Positions 18,972 through 26,813 of a stretch of DNA of 64,000 nt are shown piece by piece. Made by a program: the position numbers and the translations under genes. The stretch lies in contig NZ_CP009455.1 in NCBI RefSeq assembly GCF_000759535.1, forward strand, positions 1,798,001 to 1,862,000, read 5' to 3'. Source of the DNA: Pseudomonas cremoricolorata (lineage in GTDB: Bacteria; Pseudomonadota; Gammaproteobacteria; Pseudomonadales; Pseudomonadaceae). The notes beneath the pieces are model-generated. The model was given only the letters and a program-made list of their open reading frames with translations. It ran no database searches and had not been told where the DNA came from. The stretch's first letter is position 1. Each line of letters opens with the position of its first letter.

Positions 18972-19436
18972 ATGCACTGTCCCTTTTGCGGTGCCAACGA
19001 CACCAAGGTCATCGACTCCCGCCTCGTCGCCGAGGGCGAGCAGGTGCGCCGTCGCCGTGAATGCGTGGCCTGCGGCGAGCGCTTCACCACCTTCGAAACC
19101 GCCGAGCTGGTGCTGCCCAGGCTGATCAAGCAGGACGGCACCCGACAACCGTTCGACGAAGACAAACTGCGCGCCGGTGTGCAGCGGGCGCTGGAAAAAC
19201 GCCCGGTGAGCATCGAACGGGTCGAGGCAGCGCTGGCGCACATCAAGCACAAGCTGCGCGCTACCGGCGAGCGTGAGGTCAAGTCGCTGGTGGTCGGCGA
19301 GCTGGTGATGAGCGAGCTGCGCAAGCTCGACGAAGTCGCCTACATTCGCTTCGCCTCCGTGTACCGGCGCTTCCAGGATCTGGAAGAATTCCGCGAAGAG
19401 ATCGACCGCCTGGCCCGTGAGCCGGCCAAAGAGTGA
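18972..19436 (+). CDS. nrdR: Transcriptional repressor NrdR
   Basis: This 154-residue repressor of ribonucleotide reductase genes senses nucleotide pools. The N-terminal zinc ribbon has Cys at 3, 6, 31 and 34 (CPFC and CVAC). An ATP-cone domain follows (about 49-139: [20 protein letters not shown] onward). It heads the riboflavin cluster; ribD begins 2 bases after its stop codon, the common gamma-proteobacterial nrdR-ribD arrangement. Confidence 0.97.
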   Translation: MHCPFCGANDTKVIDSRLVAEGEQVRRRRECVACGERFTTFETAELVLPRLIKQDGTRQPFDEDKLRAGVQRALEKRPVSIERVEAALAHIKHKLRATGEREVKSLVVGELVMSELRKLDEVAYIRFASVYRRFQDLEEFREEIDRLAREPAKE

Positions 19437-19438
19437 AC

Positions 19439-20569
19439 ATGTCCAGCCTGACCGCTCAGCTCGATGCCCAGTACATGGCCAGGGCGCTGCAACTGGCGCG
19501 CAAGGGCCTCTACAGCACCCATCCCAACCCGCGTGTCGGTTGCGTCATCGTGCGCGACGGCGAAGTGGTCGGCGAGGGATGGCACGTACGCGCGGGTGAA
19601 CCCCATGCCGAGGTGCACGCGTTGCGCCAGGCGGGCGAACGCGCGCGCGGTGCCTGCGCCTATGTCACTCTCGAGCCGTGCAGCCACCATGGGCGTACCC
19701 CGCCGTGTGCCGATGCGCTGATCAACGCTGGCGTGGCCCGGGTGGTCGCGGCCATGCAAGACCCCAACCCCAGCGTTGCCGGACAGGGCCTGACGCGGCT
19801 GGCCGCGGCTGGCATCGCTGTCGCCAGTGGCGTGCTCGAGGCCGAGGCGCGGGCGCTCAATCCTGGCTTTCTCAAGCGTATGGAACACGGCCTGCCATAT
19901 CTGCGGGCGAAACTTGCCATGAGCCTGGACGGCCGCACCGCCATGGCCAGCGGCGAAAGCCAATGGATCACCGGCCCTGCTGCGCGAGCCGCCGTACAGC
20001 GTCTGCGCGCCCGTTCAAGCGTAGTGCTGAGCAGCGCCCAGAGCGTGCTAGCCGACAGCGCACGCATGACCGTGCGCAGTGCCGAGCTGGGGCTGGATGC
20101 CGAACTCAGCGCCCTGGCCGAATCGCGTCCGCCGCTACGGGTGCTGATCGATGGCCGCCTGCGCCTGCCGCTGAGTGCGCCGTTCTTCCAGGCCGGCCCC
20201 GCGCTGGTGATCACCGCGGCAGATGACGACCCACGCTACAAGGCCGCCGGTCATGAGCTGCTGCGCCTGCCGGGTAGCGATGGTCGCGTCGACCTGACCG
20301 CGGTGTTGCCAGCCCTGGCAGCGCGTGGCGTCAACGAAATCCTGCTGGAAGCTGGCGCCGGCCTGGTCGGCGCCTTTGCCCAATTGGGGTTGATCGACGA
20401 GTACCGCCTGTTCGTCGCCGGCACCTTCCTGGGTTCCAGCGCCAGGCCGCTGCTCGACTGGCCGCTGGCCCGCATGAGCGAAGCGCCGCGGCTGAAAATC
20501 ACCGGCATGCGCGCCGTCGGCGACGACTGGCAGATCACTGCCATCCCCCTGCCGCCCGGCCACGTATAA
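19439..20569 (+). CDS. ribD: Bifunctional riboflavin deaminase/reductase
   Basis: RibD performs the second and third steps of riboflavin synthesis: deamination of the pyrimidine from the GTP cyclohydrolase II reaction, then NADPH reduction of its ribosyl chain. The 376-residue protein has an N-terminal deaminase with zinc ligands in HAE (residues 56-58) and Cys81/Cys90 of the PCSHHGRTPPC motif. The C-terminal reductase starts at about 150 (LRAKLAMSLDGRTA). ATG 19439 is preferred; a GTG at 19433 overlaps the nrdR stop and would add two residues. Confidence 0.96.
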   Translation: MSSLTAQLDAQYMARALQLARKGLYSTHPNPRVGCVIVRDGEVVGEGWHVRAGEPHAEVHALRQAGERARGACAYVTLEPCSHHGRTPPCADALINAGVARVVAAMQDPNPSVAGQGLTRLAAAGIAVASGVLEAEARALNPGFLKRMEHGLPYLRAKLAMSLDGRTAMASGESQWITGPAARAAVQRLRARSSVVLSSAQSVLADSARMTVRSAELGLDAELSALAESRPPLRVLIDGRLRLPLSAPFFQAGPALVITAADDDPRYKAAGHELLRLPGSDGRVDLTAVLPALAARGVNEILLEAGAGLVGAFAQLGLIDEYRLFVAGTFLGSSARPLLDWPLARMSEAPRLKITGMRAVGDDWQITAIPLPPGHV

Positions 20570-20612
20570 TGCCCGGCTTGCCCCGCGCAGCCCTGTTCCC
20601 GAGGAAGACACC

Positions 20613-21278
20613 ATGTTCACCGGTATCATCGAATCCATCGGCACCATCCGCAGCCTGACCCCCAAAGGCGGCGATGTGCGCGTCTACGTGCAGACCGGCA
20701 AGCTCGACCTGGGCGACGTCAAGCTTGGCGACAGCATCGCGGTCAACGGTGTGTGCCTCACTGCGGTTGAACTGCCCGGCGATGGTTTCTGGGCCGACGT
20801 CAGCCGTGAAACCCTCGACTGCACCGCGTTCGTCGATCTCAAGACCGGCAGCCGGGTCAACTTGGAAAAGGCCCTGACCCCGACCACCCGCCTGGGCGGT
20901 CATCTGGTCAGTGGGCATGTCGACGGTGTCGGTGAAATCATCTCGCGCAGCGATAACGCCCGCGCCATCCAGTTCCGCGTGCGTGCACCCAAGGAACTGG
21001 CCAAGTACATCGCCCACAAGGGCTCGATCACCGTCGACGGCACCAGCCTCACGGTCAATGCGGTCGACGGCGCCGAATTCGAGCTGACCATCGTTCCGCA
21101 CACGCTGTCCGAAACCATCATGGCCGACTACCGCGCAGGGCGTCGGGTCAACCTTGAGGTCGACCTGCTGGCCCGTTACCTGGAGCGTCTGCTGCTGGGC
21201 GACAAGGCGGCCGAGTCGAGCAAGGGCAGTGGCATCACCGAAAGCTTCCTGGCCGCCAATGGCTTCTTGAAATCCTGA
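20613..21278 (+). CDS. ribC: Riboflavin synthase, alpha subunit
   Basis: The enzyme dismutates two 6,7-dimethyl-8-ribityllumazine molecules to riboflavin. The 221-residue protein begins MFTGIIESIGTI, invariant in the family. It has two lumazine-binding repeats of about 95 residues, each with a G-DSI-V-G-C/SLT-V pattern (SIAVNGVCLT and SITVDGTSLT). A GAGGA sits 8 bases before the ATG. Other naming schemes call this gene ribE. Confidence 0.97.
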   Translation: MFTGIIESIGTIRSLTPKGGDVRVYVQTGKLDLGDVKLGDSIAVNGVCLTAVELPGDGFWADVSRETLDCTAFVDLKTGSRVNLEKALTPTTRLGGHLVSGHVDGVGEIISRSDNARAIQFRVRAPKELAKYIAHKGSITVDGTSLTVNAVDGAEFELTIVPHTLSETIMADYRAGRRVNLEVDLLARYLERLLLGDKAAESSKGSGITESFLAANGFLKS

Positions 21279-21301
21279 TTGAATTGAGAAGGGGGTGCCG
21301 C

Positions 21302-22396
21302 GTGGCGCTCAACAGCATCGAAGAACTGGTAGAAGACATCCGCCAGGGCAAAATGGTCATCCTCATGGATGACGAAGACCGCGAGAACGAAGGCGACATC
21401 ATCATGGCCGCCGAGTGCTGCCAGGCCGAGCACATCAACTTCATGGCCAAGCATGCCCGTGGCCTGATCTGCATGCCCATGACCCGCGAGCGCTGCGAAA
21501 CCCTCAAGTTGCCATTGATGGCGCCGCGCAATGGCTCGGGCTTCGGCACCAAGTTCACCGTGTCCATCGAAGCGGCCGAAGGCGTCACCACCGGCATCTC
21601 CGCCGCTGACCGCGCGCGCACCGTGCAGGCGGCGTCGGCCAAGGATGCCCAGGCTGAAGACATCGTCAGCCCCGGCCACATCTTCCCGCTGATGGCCCAG
21701 CCCGGCGGCACCCTGGCCCGCGCCGGGCACACCGAAGCGGCCTGCGACCTGGCGCGCATGGCCGGTTTCGAGCCGAGCGGGGTGATCTGCGAGGTGATGA
21801 ACGACGACGGCACGATGTCGCGCCGCGCCGAGCTGGAAGTGTTCGCTGCCGAGCACGGCCTGAAGATCGGCACCATCGCCGACCTGATCCACTACCGCAT
21901 GATCCACGAACGTACCGTTCAGCGGGTTTCCGAGCAGTCGGTGGCAAGCGAGCTGGGCGAGTTCAACCTGGTCACCTACCGCGATGCGGTGGAAGGCGAC
22001 GTGCACATGGCGCTGACCCTGGGCGACATCAATGGCGAGCAGCCGACCCTGGTGCGGGTGCACAACATGGACCCGCTGCGCGACCTGCTGCTGGTCAAGC
22101 AGCCGGGGCGTTGGAGCCTGCGCGCGGCCATGGCGGCCGTGGCCGAGGCCGGTAGCGGCGTGGTGCTGCTGCTGGGGCATCCGCTCGATGGCGACGTGCT
22201 GCTCTCGCACATTCGTGAAAGCGCCGGCGAAGCACCGGTCGTCAAGACCCCGACCACCTACAGCACCGTCGGTGCCGGCTCGCAGATCCTGCGTGACCTG
22301 GGCGTGCGCAAGATGCGCCTGATGAGTTCGCCGATGAAGTTCAATGCGATATCCGGATTCGATCTGGAAGTTGTAGAATACGTGCCCTCCGAGTGA
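21302..22396 (+). CDS. ribBA: RibBX: DHBP synthase with degenerate GTP cyclohydrolase II-like domain
   Basis: Residues 1 to about 200 are 3,4-dihydroxy-2-butanone 4-phosphate synthase, with the DDEDRENEGD acidic loop, GTKFTVSIEA and GHTEAACDLA, all complete. Residues about 205-364 align with GTP cyclohydrolase II, but the zinc-binding Cys cluster is gone. Where RibA has HSEC...RCDCG, this protein has VHNMDPLRDLLL and later WSLRAAM. The RQEGRGIGL segment is replaced by LLLGHPLDGD. The C-terminal half therefore should not have cyclohydrolase activity; a separate intact ribA lies at 25348. Such RibBX hybrids are described in Shewanella and other proteobacteria. I read GTG 21302, which has AGAAGGGGG upstream. 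Confidence 0.93.
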   Translation: MALNSIEELVEDIRQGKMVILMDDEDRENEGDIIMAAECCQAEHINFMAKHARGLICMPMTRERCETLKLPLMAPRNGSGFGTKFTVSIEAAEGVTTGISAADRARTVQAASAKDAQAEDIVSPGHIFPLMAQPGGTLARAGHTEAACDLARMAGFEPSGVICEVMNDDGTMSRRAELEVFAAEHGLKIGTIADLIHYRMIHERTVQRVSEQSVASELGEFNLVTYRDAVEGDVHMALTLGDINGEQPTLVRVHNMDPLRDLLLVKQPGRWSLRAAMAAVAEAGSGVVLLLGHPLDGDVLLSHIRESAGEAPVVKTPTTYSTVGAGSQILRDLGVRKMRLMSSPMKFNAISGFDLEVVEYVPSE

Positions 22397-22438
22397 CACC
22401 AGGCGCCGCCCAGGCCCTGGACCTCGAGTCCGAACCCT

Positions 22439-22463
22439 GCGAGGCCGCCTAGCGCGGCCTCGC
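22439..22463 (+). other. Intercistronic hairpin before ribH
   Basis: GCGAGGCCGC and GCGGCCTCGC form a perfect 10-bp stem with a 5-base loop (CTAGC). It lies 23 bases before the ribH ATG and has no T run. It may stabilise mRNA ends or reduce read-through within the rib operon; its function is not shown. Confidence 0.6.
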
Positions 22464-22485
22464 TACTGAATATGAGAACTCTGGA

Positions 22486-22962
22486 ATGACCCTGAAGACC
22501 ATCGAAGGTACCTTCATCGCCCCCAAAGGTCGCTATGCCTTGGTGGTTGGCCGCTTCAACAGCTTCGTCGTCGAAAGCCTGGTCAGCGGCGCGGTCGACG
22601 CGCTGGTGCGTCACGGCGTCAGCGAAAGCGAAATCACCCTGATCCGTGCGCCAGGCGCGTTCGAAATCCCGCTGGTGGCGCAGAAGGTCGCGCAGCAGGG
22701 CGAATACGACGCCATCATCGCCCTGGGCGCAGTGATTCGTGGCGGCACCCCGCACTTCGAATACGTTGCCGGTGAATGCACCAAGGGCCTGGCCCAGGTT
22801 TCCATGGAGTTCGGCGTGCCGGTGGCCTTCGGTGTCCTGACCGTCGACTCCATCGAACAGGCCATCGAGCGTTCCGGCACCAAGGCTGGCAACAAAGGCG
22901 CCGAAGCGGCGCTGTCGGCCCTGGAAATGGTAAGTCTGCTGGCGCAGCTGGAGGCCAAGTGA
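22486..22962 (+). CDS. ribH: 6,7-dimethyl-8-ribityllumazine synthase
   Basis: The enzyme condenses the RibD product with DHBP to form lumazine, the substrate of riboflavin synthase. The 158-residue protein shows family segments: [45 protein letters not shown] with the catalytic His, and [24 protein letters not shown]. nusB starts within its stop codon. Confidence 0.97.
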   Translation: MTLKTIEGTFIAPKGRYALVVGRFNSFVVESLVSGAVDALVRHGVSESEITLIRAPGAFEIPLVAQKVAQQGEYDAIIALGAVIRGGTPHFEYVAGECTKGLAQVSMEFGVPVAFGVLTVDSIEQAIERSGTKAGNKGAEAALSALEMVSLLAQLEAK

Positions 22963-23459
22963 TTAGCGACGAAAGCGATCGTTTCAACCCGCGCGATCCA
23001 AAACCTGCGGATGCTGGCAAGCCCTCGAAAAGCGCCAAGCGTCGTGAAGCCCGCAAGCTCGCGACCCAGGCGCTGTATCAGTGGCACATGGCCAAGCACT
23101 CGCTGAACGAGATCGAAGCGCAGTTCCGGGTCGATAACGATTTCTCCGATGTCGATGGCGCCTACTTCCGCGAAATCCTCCACGGTGTTCCCGCCAGCAA
23201 GGTGGAAATCGACACGGCCCTGGCGCCGTGCCTCGACCTCGCCCTGGACGAACTCGACCCGGTGGAGCTGGCGGTTCTGCGCCTGTCCACCTGGGAGTTC
23301 ATCAAGCGTGTCGATGTGCCGTACCGCGTGGTGATCAACGAAGGCGTCGAGCTGGCCAAAGTGTTCGGGGCAACCGATGGACACAAGTTCGTCAACGGCG
23401 TGCTCGACAAGCTGGCGCCGATTCTGCGCGAAGTCGAAGTCAAGGCGAACAAGCGCTGA
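22959..23459 (+). CDS. nusB: Transcription antitermination factor NusB
   Basis: NusB binds boxA RNA with NusE (S10) in antitermination of rRNA operons. I read GTG 22959, which overlaps the ribH stop (GTGA); this gives 166 residues. A charged, disordered N-terminus of about 25 residues precedes the all-helical fold: [15 protein letters not shown], then [19 protein letters not shown] and [17 protein letters not shown]. ribH-nusB-thiL order is widespread in gamma-proteobacteria. Confidence 0.96.
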   Translation: MISDESDRFNPRDPKPADAGKPSKSAKRREARKLATQALYQWHMAKHSLNEIEAQFRVDNDFSDVDGAYFREILHGVPASKVEIDTALAPCLDLALDELDPVELAVLRLSTWEFIKRVDVPYRVVINEGVELAKVFGATDGHKFVNGVLDKLAPILREVEVKANKR

Positions 23460-23477
23460 GTACGGCGCTGACGCTCA

Positions 23478-24443
23478 ATGGGTGAGTTCGAGCTGATCAA
23501 CCACTACTTCGCTGCGGCGCCCTGCGCGCAAGGTGGCGAGGGCGTGGCGCTGGGGATCGGCGACGACTGCGCCCTGTTGCAGGTGCCCCCTGGCGAGCAC
23601 CTGGCGGTGTCCACCGATACCCTGGTGGCCGGTGTGCATTTTCCCCACGATGCCGACCCCTACCTGCTCGGCCAGCGCGCGCTGGCCGTCTCTGCCAGTG
23701 ATCTTGCCGCCATGGGCGCCACGCCCCTGGCCTTTACCCTCGCCCTGACCCTTGCCGATGTCGGCGCTGCCTGGCTCAAGGCCTTTGCCGAGGGCCTGCA
23801 GTGCATGGCCGGGCAATGCCGGCTTAGCCTGGTTGGCGGGGACACCACCCGTGGCCCACTGAGCCTGACCCTGACCGTGTTCGGTCGCGTGCCGCACGGC
23901 CAGGCGCTGCGCCGCAGTGGCGCGCAGCCGGGCGACCTGCTGTGCGTGGGCGGCAACCTGGGCAATGCCGCCGGTGCCTTGCCGCTGGTGCTCGGCAGCC
24001 AAACGGCGGCCCAGCACATCAGCGCGCCGCTGCTGGCGCATTATTGGTCGCCGCCACCGCAGTTGGCCCTGGGCCAGACGCTGCGGGGACGCGCCAGCGC
24101 AGCGCTGGATATCTCCGACGGATTGCTGGCCGATTGCGGCCATATCGCCAAGGCCTCGGCGGTGGCGTTGCAGATCGACCGGCAGCGTGTTCCGGTGTCG
24201 CCGGCCTTGCACGCGCTGCTGGGCGAGCAGGGCGCGTTGCAGGCGGCGCTCAGTGGCGGCGATGACTACGTGCTGGCGTTCACCGTGCCCCCTGCAGAGC
24301 TGGCAGGTCTGACCCGGGCCGTGGCGGGTGTTCACGTCATCGGCCGGGTGTTGCCCGGGCAGGGTGTGAGTGTGGTCGACGATCAGGGACGTGATGTCAC
24401 GCCGGCGCTACGCGGTTATCAGCATTTCCACGCCGTGCCCTGA
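23478..24443 (+). CDS. thiL: Thiamine-monophosphate kinase
   Basis: ThiL phosphorylates thiamine monophosphate to the cofactor thiamine diphosphate. The 321-residue protein has the PurM-like motifs IGDDCALLQVPP, STDTLVAGVHFP, ALAVSASDLAAMGA and LVGGDTTRGPL, and later LDISDGLLAD and LSGGDDYVLAF. It starts at ATG 23478, 18 bases after nusB. In the pseudomonads I remember, pgpA follows thiL; here it does not (see the next feature). Confidence 0.96.
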   Translation: MGEFELINHYFAAAPCAQGGEGVALGIGDDCALLQVPPGEHLAVSTDTLVAGVHFPHDADPYLLGQRALAVSASDLAAMGATPLAFTLALTLADVGAAWLKAFAEGLQCMAGQCRLSLVGGDTTRGPLSLTLTVFGRVPHGQALRRSGAQPGDLLCVGGNLGNAAGALPLVLGSQTAAQHISAPLLAHYWSPPPQLALGQTLRGRASAALDISDGLLADCGHIAKASAVALQIDRQRVPVSPALHALLGEQGALQAALSGGDDYVLAFTVPPAELAGLTRAVAGVHVIGRVLPGQGVSVVDDQGRDVTPALRGYQHFHAVP

Positions 24444-24538
24444 GCGATGCCGAAAGCCGCAGTGAGCTTGACGAGCCGCTGGTCGCGGTCTTCGCTTGGC
24501 TGCAAACGTGGACGCTGTGGAGCGACAAGGGGTTGAGC
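24440..24538 (+). pseudogene. Possible C-terminal remnant of pgpA
   Basis: Between thiL and the next gene an open frame in phase with 24539 encodes LDEPLVAVFAWL (24467-24502). This resembles the C-terminal LDDxLAGVFAWL of phosphatidylglycerophosphatase A as I remember it. The rest of pgpA is absent and the frame runs without a stop into the downstream gene. This could be the scar of a deletion or chance similarity over 12 residues. Confidence 0.25.
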
Positions 24539-25273
24539 ATGAGAGCGGTTCTGCTAATGCTGGTGATGATGGTCTGCGCGGGGGCTGCCTGTGCAGCATC
24601 GCCTGCGCAGATCATTCTGGTCAGTGAAGACTGGGATCAGTACACCGAGGCCGATGGCAGCGGCCTGGCCTGGGACGTGCTGCGCAAGGTGTTCGAGCCG
24701 GCCGGGGTCAAGGTGGTGGCGCAAACCGCGCCGTACAGCCGTGCCATCGGCCTGGTGAAGCGCGCCGAGGCCGACGCCTGGGTTGGCTCGTACAAGGCCG
24801 AGAATGCCGACAACCTGTACCCGCGCTGGCACTTCGATGTCGATCACATCTACGCCCTGGGCCTCGCCGACGGGCCTGTGCCGAGCGCCGAGAATATCGG
24901 CAGCTATCGCCTGGCCTGGGTGCGCGGCTACGACTACGCGCGCTACCTGCCCAACGTCGGTAATGGCCGCGAGGTGCAGCGCCGTGAAGGCATTCTGCCG
25001 ATGCTCGAGCATCACCGCGTCGACTTCTATATCGACGCCCTGACCGAGGTCGACTACGTGCTGGGCCACGCCGCCGAACCGCAGCGCTTTCGACGCACCC
25101 ACATCGCCGAACTGCCGCTGTACCTGGCCTTCGCCGATACCAACGACGCCCGCCAGTTGCTGGAGCTGTTCGATCGGCGCATGGCTGAGCTGGTACGCAG
25201 CGGCGAGCTCAAGCCGATCTTCCAGCGTTGGCAACAACCGTATCCATTCACCGCCAACAGCCAGCCGCAGTAG
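24539..25273 (+). CDS. Periplasmic solute-binding-like protein (SBP family 3 fold)
   Basis: The protein has 244 residues from ATG 24539, with AAGGGG about 10 bases upstream. The signal peptide is [19 protein letters not shown]. The mature part has the bilobed amino-acid-binding-protein pattern: [20 protein letters not shown], then [30 protein letters not shown] and a final [10 protein letters not shown]. No permease or ATPase is nearby, so it may be a stand-alone sensor or scavenger. The ligand is unknown. It lies between thiL and ribA. Confidence 0.82.
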   Translation: MRAVLLMLVMMVCAGAACAASPAQIILVSEDWDQYTEADGSGLAWDVLRKVFEPAGVKVVAQTAPYSRAIGLVKRAEADAWVGSYKAENADNLYPRWHFDVDHIYALGLADGPVPSAENIGSYRLAWVRGYDYARYLPNVGNGREVQRREGILPMLEHHRVDFYIDALTEVDYVLGHAAEPQRFRRTHIAELPLYLAFADTNDARQLLELFDRRMAELVRSGELKPIFQRWQQPYPFTANSQPQ

Positions 25274-25347
25274 CCTGCGCACAGTTGCCGGGTCTGCTGA
25301 TACAATCGCCCCACGTGAAACCCCTAGTTACCTATCAGGAGCACAAC

Positions 25348-25965
25348 GTGCCCGTCGTCTTTGTCGCCGCCTCAAAACTACCGACGCCCTTCGCAACCTT
25401 CACCATGCATGGCTTTCTCGACGAAGCCACTGGCCGCGAGCACGTCGTGCTTAGCCTGGGTGACATTGCCGATGGTCAGCCGGTGCTGGGGCGTCTGCAT
25501 TCGGAGTGCCTGACGGGCGATGCGCTGTTCAGTCAGCGCTGCGACTGCGGCTCACAGCTGGAGGCGGCGTTGCAGGCCATCGCCCGCGAGGGCCGTGGCG
25601 TGTTGCTGTACCTGCGTCAGGAAGGCCGTGGTATCGGCCTGCTGAACAAGATTCGCGCCTACGAGCTGCAGGATGGCGGTGCCGATACCGTCGAGGCCAA
25701 CGAGCGCCTGGGCTTTGCCGCCGACCAGCGCGACTACGCCATGTGCCTGCCGATGCTCGAGCACCTTGGCGTCAGTTCGCTACGGCTGATGACCAACAAC
25801 CCACGCAAGGTCAAGGCGCTCACCAGCATGAACATCGCCGTGGCCGAGCGTGTGCCGCTGCACACCGGGCAGAACCCACACAACCTGCACTACCTGGCCA
25901 CCAAGGCCGGCAAGCTCGGCCACATGATGGGCAACGAGCATCAGGGCGAAGTGCCACAGGGGTGA
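25348..25965 (+). CDS. ribA: GTP cyclohydrolase II
   Basis: RibA catalyses the first committed step of riboflavin synthesis, opening the imidazole ring of GTP with loss of formate and pyrophosphate. The 205-residue protein keeps all three zinc Cys residues (54, 65, 67; [18 protein letters not shown]). It also keeps RQEGRGIGL and the substrate-binding [11 protein letters not shown] choose GTG 25348 because AGGAG lies 6 bases upstream and the numbering then matches E. coli RibA. This intact enzyme explains why the RibBX copy upstream can lack cyclohydrolase residues. Confidence 0.96.
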   Translation: MPVVFVAASKLPTPFATFTMHGFLDEATGREHVVLSLGDIADGQPVLGRLHSECLTGDALFSQRCDCGSQLEAALQAIAREGRGVLLYLRQEGRGIGLLNKIRAYELQDGGADTVEANERLGFAADQRDYAMCLPMLEHLGVSSLRLMTNNPRKVKALTSMNIAVAERVPLHTGQNPHNLHYLATKAGKLGHMMGNEHQGEVPQG

Positions 25966-26813
25966 GTTTCCTGGCCAGAGCAGGCCGTGTCCGTCACTGC
26001 CTGGCGCAGTCGTTGCTGGGTCTGTCGTTGCTTTTTGCGTCCAGCGCCCAGGCCGCGCTGTCCCGGGTGGTCAGCCTGGCCCCGGCACTCACCGAGATGA
26101 TGATCGAGCTGGATGCCCAGGACCTGCTGGTGGGTGTGGTCGAGGCCAATGGCGTTGCAGCGCCGCTGCCCGGACTGCCTTCGGTCGGCACCTATGGTGC
26201 ACTGAACATGGAGCGACTGGTCAGCCTCAAGCCGGATCTGGTGTTGCTGTGGGAGGGCGGGGTGTCGCCGGCTGAGCTCAAGCAATTGCAGAATCTGGGC
26301 ATTGCCAGCCTGTCGATCGTGCCACGTGACCTCGACCAACTGATCGACAAGATCGAAGCGCTGGCCGTGCGGCTCGGCCGTTCCGAGCAAGGCAGGCAGC
26401 ACGCCGCCGCCCTGCGCACGCGCTTACAGGCACTGCGTGCACAGTACCGTCGGGCAGAGCCGCTGAAGGTGTTCTACCAGGTGTGGGACAACCCGCTGTA
26501 CACCCTCGGTGGCAAACAGATCATCAGCAATGCCCTGCGCGTGTGCGGCGCGCGCAATGTGTTCGAAGACCTCGACCCACCCGCGCCGATGGTCAGTGTC
26601 GAGTCGGTGATCGAACGTGATCCGCAGGTCATCCTGGGCAACGATCAGGCCCAGCTCAACGCTTGGAAGGCCCGCAAACAGGTCGATGCGGTTGCCCACG
26701 CGCGCTTGCTGGTGGTGCCGGACAACGGCATCGAGCGGCCCAGCGGGCAGATGATCGAGGCGACGGCCAAGCTCTGCGCCCTGATCGAAACTACAGCGCC
26801 GGCGTCCAAGTAA
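25962..26813 (+). CDS. btuF: BtuF-like cobalamin-binding periplasmic protein
   Basis: I read GTG 25962, overlapping the ribA stop (GTGA), with CAGGGG upstream. This gives 283 residues. A signal peptide ([18 protein letters not shown]) is followed by a class III binding-protein fold. Family features are [44 protein letters not shown], a [15 protein letters not shown] strand and a late [16 protein letters not shown]. BtuF delivers vitamin B12 to BtuCD; the cognate permease and ATPase are not in this window. It converges with btuB and overlaps its 3' end by 23 bases. Confidence 0.88.
   Translation: MSFLARAGRVRHCLAQSLLGLSLLFASSAQAALSRVVSLAPALTEMMIELDAQDLLVGVVEANGVAAPLPGLPSVGTYGALNMERLVSLKPDLVLLWEGGVSPAELKQLQNLGIASLSIVPRDLDQLIDKIEALAVRLGRSEQGRQHAAALRTRLQALRAQYRRAEPLKVFYQVWDNPLYTLGGKQIISNALRVCGARNVFEDLDPPAPMVSVESVIERDPQVILGNDQAQLNAWKARKQVDAVAHARLLVVPDNGIERPSGQMIEATAKLCALIETTAPASK

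Noticed and set aside
20570..21301. FMN riboswitch upstream of ribC or ribBX
   Set aside because: The spacers are 43 and 23 bases and contain no RFN-type conserved elements.
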